Assembly (NCBI RefSeq): GCF_900166585.1
Contig: NZ_FVZC01000009.1
Location: 1,685,444 to 1,749,443, forward strand
Source: Mesobacillus jeotgali
GTDB taxonomy: Bacteria; Bacillota; Bacilli; Bacillales; Cytobacillaceae
Direction: 5' to 3'
Length of the DNA stretch: 64,000 bases
Made by a program: the position numbers and the translations under genes. The stretch's first letter is position 1; each line of letters opens with the position of its first letter. A model generated the notes under the pieces. That model made no database searches and was not told the DNA's origin. It saw only the letters and a list, made by a program, of their open reading frames with translations. This document shows positions 61,388 to 64,000 of the stretch, piece after piece.

Positions 61388-61873
61388 CTATTTGCGTTTA
61401 TAAATCAAAAACTCATAATCGTACGGATTCTTCTCATCCTTCGGGCCGACTTCCCTTGTTTGCAAGTCCCACTTGTCAATATCAAAAACAGGAAAGTAGG
61501 TATCTCCTTCAAACTGGTGGTGAATCATCGTAAGATATAGCCTATCCGCTGCTGGCAATATTTCCTTGAATATTTCCGCACCGCCAATGACGAAGATTTC
61601 TTCGTCCTTTTGTTTTGCATAAGCCATAAATTCTTCAATCGAGTTCATGACTGTACAGCCATCCGGCTGGTAGTTTTCGTCCCGTGTTATGATAATATTC
61701 TCTCTCCCTGGCAGTGGCTTGCCAATCGATTCGAAGGTTTTTCTTCCCATCATGATTGGATGTCCCATTGTTATTCGCTTGAAGAACTTTAAATCTGCGG
61801 GAAGCCTCCACGGAAGTTGATTATGATACCCGATCACTCTATTTTCATCCATTGCCCAGATTAACGAAATCAT
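61388..61873 (-). CDS. dfrA: Dihydrofolate reductase
   Basis: A 161-residue enzyme that reduces dihydrofolate with [27 protein letters not shown] at the N-terminus includes the Met20 loop; the catalytic acid is Asp or Glu near residue 27 (LPADLKFFK), and [15 protein letters not shown] is the NADPH site. Its ATG overlaps the thyA stop (ATGA), so both enzymes of the dTMP cycle are made together. Confidence 0.95.
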   Translation of the reverse strand: MISLIWAMDENRVIGYHNQLPWRLPADLKFFKRITMGHPIMMGRKTFESIGKPLPGRENIIITRDENYQPDGCTVMNSIEEFMAYAKQKDEEIFVIGGAEIFKEILPAADRLYLTMIHHQFEGDTYFPVFDIDKWDLQTREVGPKDEKNPYDYEFLIYKRK

Positions 61874-62664
61874 ACACTGACAGCCCCTTTGATGTGAGGA
61901 TGTGCATCATAATTGACCAATTCGAAGTCTTCATACTTAAAATCAAATATGGATTTGACATCCGGGTTCAGCTTCATTTGAGGTAATGGCTTAGGATCCC
62001 TCGTCAACTGGAGCTCCACTTGTTCAATATGATTGGAATAAATATGGGTATCCCCAAAGGTATGGACGAATTCACCGGCTTCAAGATTGCAGACATGAGC
62101 AACCATCATTGTCAGAAGTGCATAGGAGGCAATATTGAATGGGACTCCCAGGAATACATCTGCTGATCTCTGGTATAGCTGGCATGAAAGCTTCCCATCA
62201 GCTACGTAAAATTGGAACATACAGTGGCATGGCGGCAAAGCCATGTTTTTGATTTCTGCTACATTCCATGCATTGACGATCATCCTTCTGGAATCCGGAT
62301 TGTTTTTTATTGTGTGGATCAACTCGGTAATCTGGTCGACAGTTTCACCATCAGCACCGGTCCAAGAGCGCCATTGATGTCCGTATACTGGCCCTAGTTC
62401 ACCATTTTCATCTGCCCATTCATTCCAGATACGCACACCGTTTTCCTGCAAATACTTAACATTCGTATCACCATTCAAAAACCATAGAAGTTCATGGATG
62501 ATTGATTTTAGGTGCAGCTTTTTAGTCGTCAGCAGCGGAAACCCATCCTGGAGATTAAAACGCATCTGGTAACCGAACGTACTTACTGTCCCAGTACCGG
62601 TACGGTCTTCCTTCTTTACCCCTGTGTCCAAGACATGTTTGCATAATTCTAGATATTGTTTCAT
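61870..62664 (-). CDS. thyA: Thymidylate synthase
   Basis: A 264-residue ThyA-type synthase (ThyB in B. subtilis naming) with catalytic Cys146 in [15 protein letters not shown] near 22 and GDTHIYSNH near 205. It methylates dUMP using methylenetetrahydrofolate and makes the dihydrofolate recycled by DfrA. The length equals the 264-residue short class. Confidence 0.97.
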   Translation of the reverse strand: MKQYLELCKHVLDTGVKKEDRTGTGTVSTFGYQMRFNLQDGFPLLTTKKLHLKSIIHELLWFLNGDTNVKYLQENGVRIWNEWADENGELGPVYGHQWRSWTGADGETVDQITELIHTIKNNPDSRRMIVNAWNVAEIKNMALPPCHCMFQFYVADGKLSCQLYQRSADVFLGVPFNIASYALLTMMVAHVCNLEAGEFVHTFGDTHIYSNHIEQVELQLTRDPKPLPQMKLNPDVKSIFDFKYEDFELVNYDAHPHIKGAVSV

Positions 62665-62805
62665 GAATTTCCCTGCCCTTCAAAACGTACGATTTATTCT
62701 ATTTATTTTAGCAATTAACAAGAATGATATAAAGAAAATTCCTATATAATGTTTGATGTTTAATAGCTATTTTCCTGCATAAACCCAACAAGATATTTGA
62801 AAAAC

Positions 62806-63507
62806 CTACTTTAGTCCTTCAATATAATGGTAGGTTTGCGGAGCTGCTTCTTTCAAAAGACGCGCTGGAACCCCGCCAATATAGTACATTGCGAAGCTTT
62901 CAGCAAAATATTCTTCCGGATAATCCAGGAAATAGGCCCTGCCTGGAAAAAGAAGGCGGCTCTCATGCTTCCAAATCTTAAGGAACCTTTCTTCCTCCCT
63001 GATTCCGTCATAGACATGACGGTCGAGTGAATGTGCGAGTTCATGCAATTCCAGATTGACTGAACCATGCCCCTTCCCCTTTTCACTGCTTCCAATCTTA
63101 ACTAAGACCACCCTTGATCCACCAATTCCCGGAACCTGATCCCATGTCCGTTTCGAAGTATATCCTCGTGGAATGACTCCCTTTAAATGACTTGCCGTAG
63201 GATTGTCAGTAAGGTCCCCTACAAATAATTTGACTTTAATATTTTGATTGATTGCTTTCTTGATCATGGATTCAGGCAAAAGGGTAAGCCGGCCAATAAT
63301 CTTTGCTGCTTCTAATTGATCGAATTCATCCTCCGGAAGGACAACCAAATTTCCTGCCATGTTGGCCGCTTCAGGATCCATTGACTCATAAAGCAATGAT
63401 TGTTTTGGGTATTCATTAAGGGAAACGCCATCCATATTGGCTTTTGAGCTGCCGAGCAGCGTGAAGGAAAGAAAGATAACAACAGATATTAAAAAAACTT
63501 TTCGCAT
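62806..63507 (-). CDS. Secreted Pro-Pro endopeptidase-like metalloprotease (PPEP/M34, anthrax LF-related)
   Basis: A 233-residue exported protein with a signal peptide at residues 1-23. The catalytic domain closely follows PPEP-1 (Zmp1) of Clostridioides difficile: LTDNPTASHLKGVIPRG, TWDQVPGIGG, KGKGHGSVNLELHELAH and YPEEYFAESFAMYY. By alignment from memory the zinc ligands are H155, H159 and E199, the general base E156, the stabilising Tyr Y192, and the substrate-binding Trp W122. The family cuts between two prolines in surface proteins. The substrate here is unknown; no adjacent adhesin gene is seen. Confidence 0.88.
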   Translation of the reverse strand: MRKVFLISVVIFLSFTLLGSSKANMDGVSLNEYPKQSLLYESMDPEAANMAGNLVVLPEDEFDQLEAAKIIGRLTLLPESMIKKAINQNIKVKLFVGDLTDNPTASHLKGVIPRGYTSKRTWDQVPGIGGSRVVLVKIGSSEKGKGHGSVNLELHELAHSLDRHVYDGIREEERFLKIWKHESRLLFPGRAYFLDYPEEYFAESFAMYYIGGVPARLLKEAAPQTYHYIEGLK

Positions 63508-63645
63508 GTATTATCCCCTTTCCTGATGTGTATTTACGAGAGAGATAACAAGTGTGGATTAATGAGGGATTTTCTCTTACTAGTCTATTAAAATTATAGC
63601 ATATGGCAGCTTGCCTGCTGTCTGAGAAATTCAGGAAGGATTGGA

Positions 63646-63676
63646 CAAAAAAACTCATCCAATCATGTATGGATGA
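63646..63676 (-). terminator. Terminator-like hairpin without an upstream gene
   Basis: CTCATCC and GGATGAG form a 7-bp stem with a 10-base loop; TTTTTTTG follows on the minus strand. Confidence 0.7.
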
Positions 63677-63850
63677 GCACTGAACTCGATTTTTGGCCAT
63701 CCAAAAAAGATAACCTAATTTACTGTATGATTGGCTGCTATAGTTAGTTTTTTAAAACAACCTAAGAAAAATAAAAAAAGAACAGACTTGAATCCATTCC
63801 TTAATCACATGAACGATGGCATCTTTTGCTGTTTATTTCCACCAGGTTTC
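63650..63850 (-). ncRNA. Candidate small RNA of about 200 nt
   Basis: A possible promoter ends at 63856 and a terminator hairpin lies at 63653-63676, with no coding frame above 20 codons having a ribosome binding site. No known RNA family is recognised. Confidence 0.2.
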
Positions 63851-63951
63851 TCTTAATCATATAGTAAAAAACTAAATTTTCAGTTGCCTAATGGTGCAAG
63901 GACGCTACTCAGAAAAGGCCATACTTGATGATCCTCCACTCGCTCTTAGAT

Positions 63952-63974
63952 AGAAAAACCCAGCATCAGCTGGG
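63952..63974 (-). terminator. Terminator of a minus-strand gene beyond the window
   Basis: CCCAGC-TGAT-GCTGGG followed by TTTTTC on the minus strand; the gene it ends must lie to the right of base 64000. Confidence 0.75.
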
Positions 63975-64000
63975 CCTGTATTTATAACTATTTGGTTCTA

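Larger units (their letters stand above)
63508..63950. other. Intergenic region between two minus-strand terminators
   Basis: No convincing protein frame. It contains the terminator-like hairpin at 63653-63676 and a possible sigma-A promoter on the minus strand (CTGAAA, 16 bases, TATGAT at 63856-63883). Confidence 0.5.

Noticed and set aside
63416..63700. 94-codon minus-strand ORF at the right end
   Set aside because: No ribosome binding site; it runs through a terminator hairpin and overlaps the PPEP-like gene.

Overview
The window reads as chromosomal DNA of a spore-forming member of the Bacillaceae, low in GC and with AGGAGG-type ribosome binding sites. The evidence is gene content and order: spo0M, a YjcZ-type small spore protein, a kamA/yodP-T lysine locus, and gene strings that match Bacillus subtilis. 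One string is ctpA-yodJ-deoD-(yozD)-yodN-yozE-yokU-kamA-yodP/Q/R/S/T. The other is ypqE-msrB-msrA-ypmS-ypmR-ypmQ-ypmP-ilvA-plsC-dfrA-thyA. Almost everything is on the minus strand. The genus cannot be fixed from the sequence alone.

Layout. 1-5.2 kb: the end of an ABC transporter operon, an amidohydrolase, a GNAT acetyltransferase with a structured leader, a degenerate SDR and an Hsp20-like protein. 5.26-8.45 kb: two diverged tandem copies of an IS1182-type insertion sequence, each with an apparent programmed -1 frameshift. 8.5-13.2 kb: a secreted CAP protein, a FixH-like lipoprotein, and a lipoprotein/response regulator/histidine kinase operon. 13.5-15 kb: a CstR-type persulfide sensor with three rhodanese-like proteins and two palindromic operators. 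15-24 kb: secreted and zinc-ribbon proteins, a COG0523 GTPase, ctpA, copA-copZ, yodJ and deoD. 24.4-28.4 kb: spo0M, a 51-bp tandem repeat array and small conserved proteins. 28.4-39.6 kb: the lysine locus. 39.8-41.55 kb: a second array with a 52-bp period. 41.6-50.5 kb: an MccF-like peptidase, an FAD protein, YjcZ, an SGNH protein, DUF502, PTS IIA, msrBA, rsgA and a DUF4397 protein. 50.5-64 kb: ypmSRQ, a nucleoside hydrolase, a histidine kinase, degV, ypmP, tatC, tatA, ilvA, plsC, dfrA-thyA and a PPEP-like secreted metalloprotease.

How the genes work together. The lysine locus appears to encode a whole route. KamA makes beta-lysine, YodP acetylates it, and YodT, YodS and YodR convert the acetylated product. 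YodQ releases GABA from 4-acetamidobutyrate, and an inserted gabT plus aldehyde dehydrogenase carry GABA to succinate. A sigma-54 activator gene sits inside the locus, and kamA has a clear -24/-12 promoter. The cst-like and cop genes carry sigma-A promoters overlapped by palindromes of the CsoR/CstR operator type. In B. subtilis 168 the yodT and ypqE sides lie on opposite flanks of the SPbeta prophage in spsM. Here they are joined without a prophage and without a recognisable spsM.

The strongest candidates for undescribed structure are the two hairpin-bearing tandem arrays (51 and 52 bp periods) that bracket the lysine locus. Next are the tRNA-arm-like leader before the GNAT gene and the frameshifted tandem IS pair sitting in a hairpin. 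Functions are homology-level readings made by eye; no database search was run.
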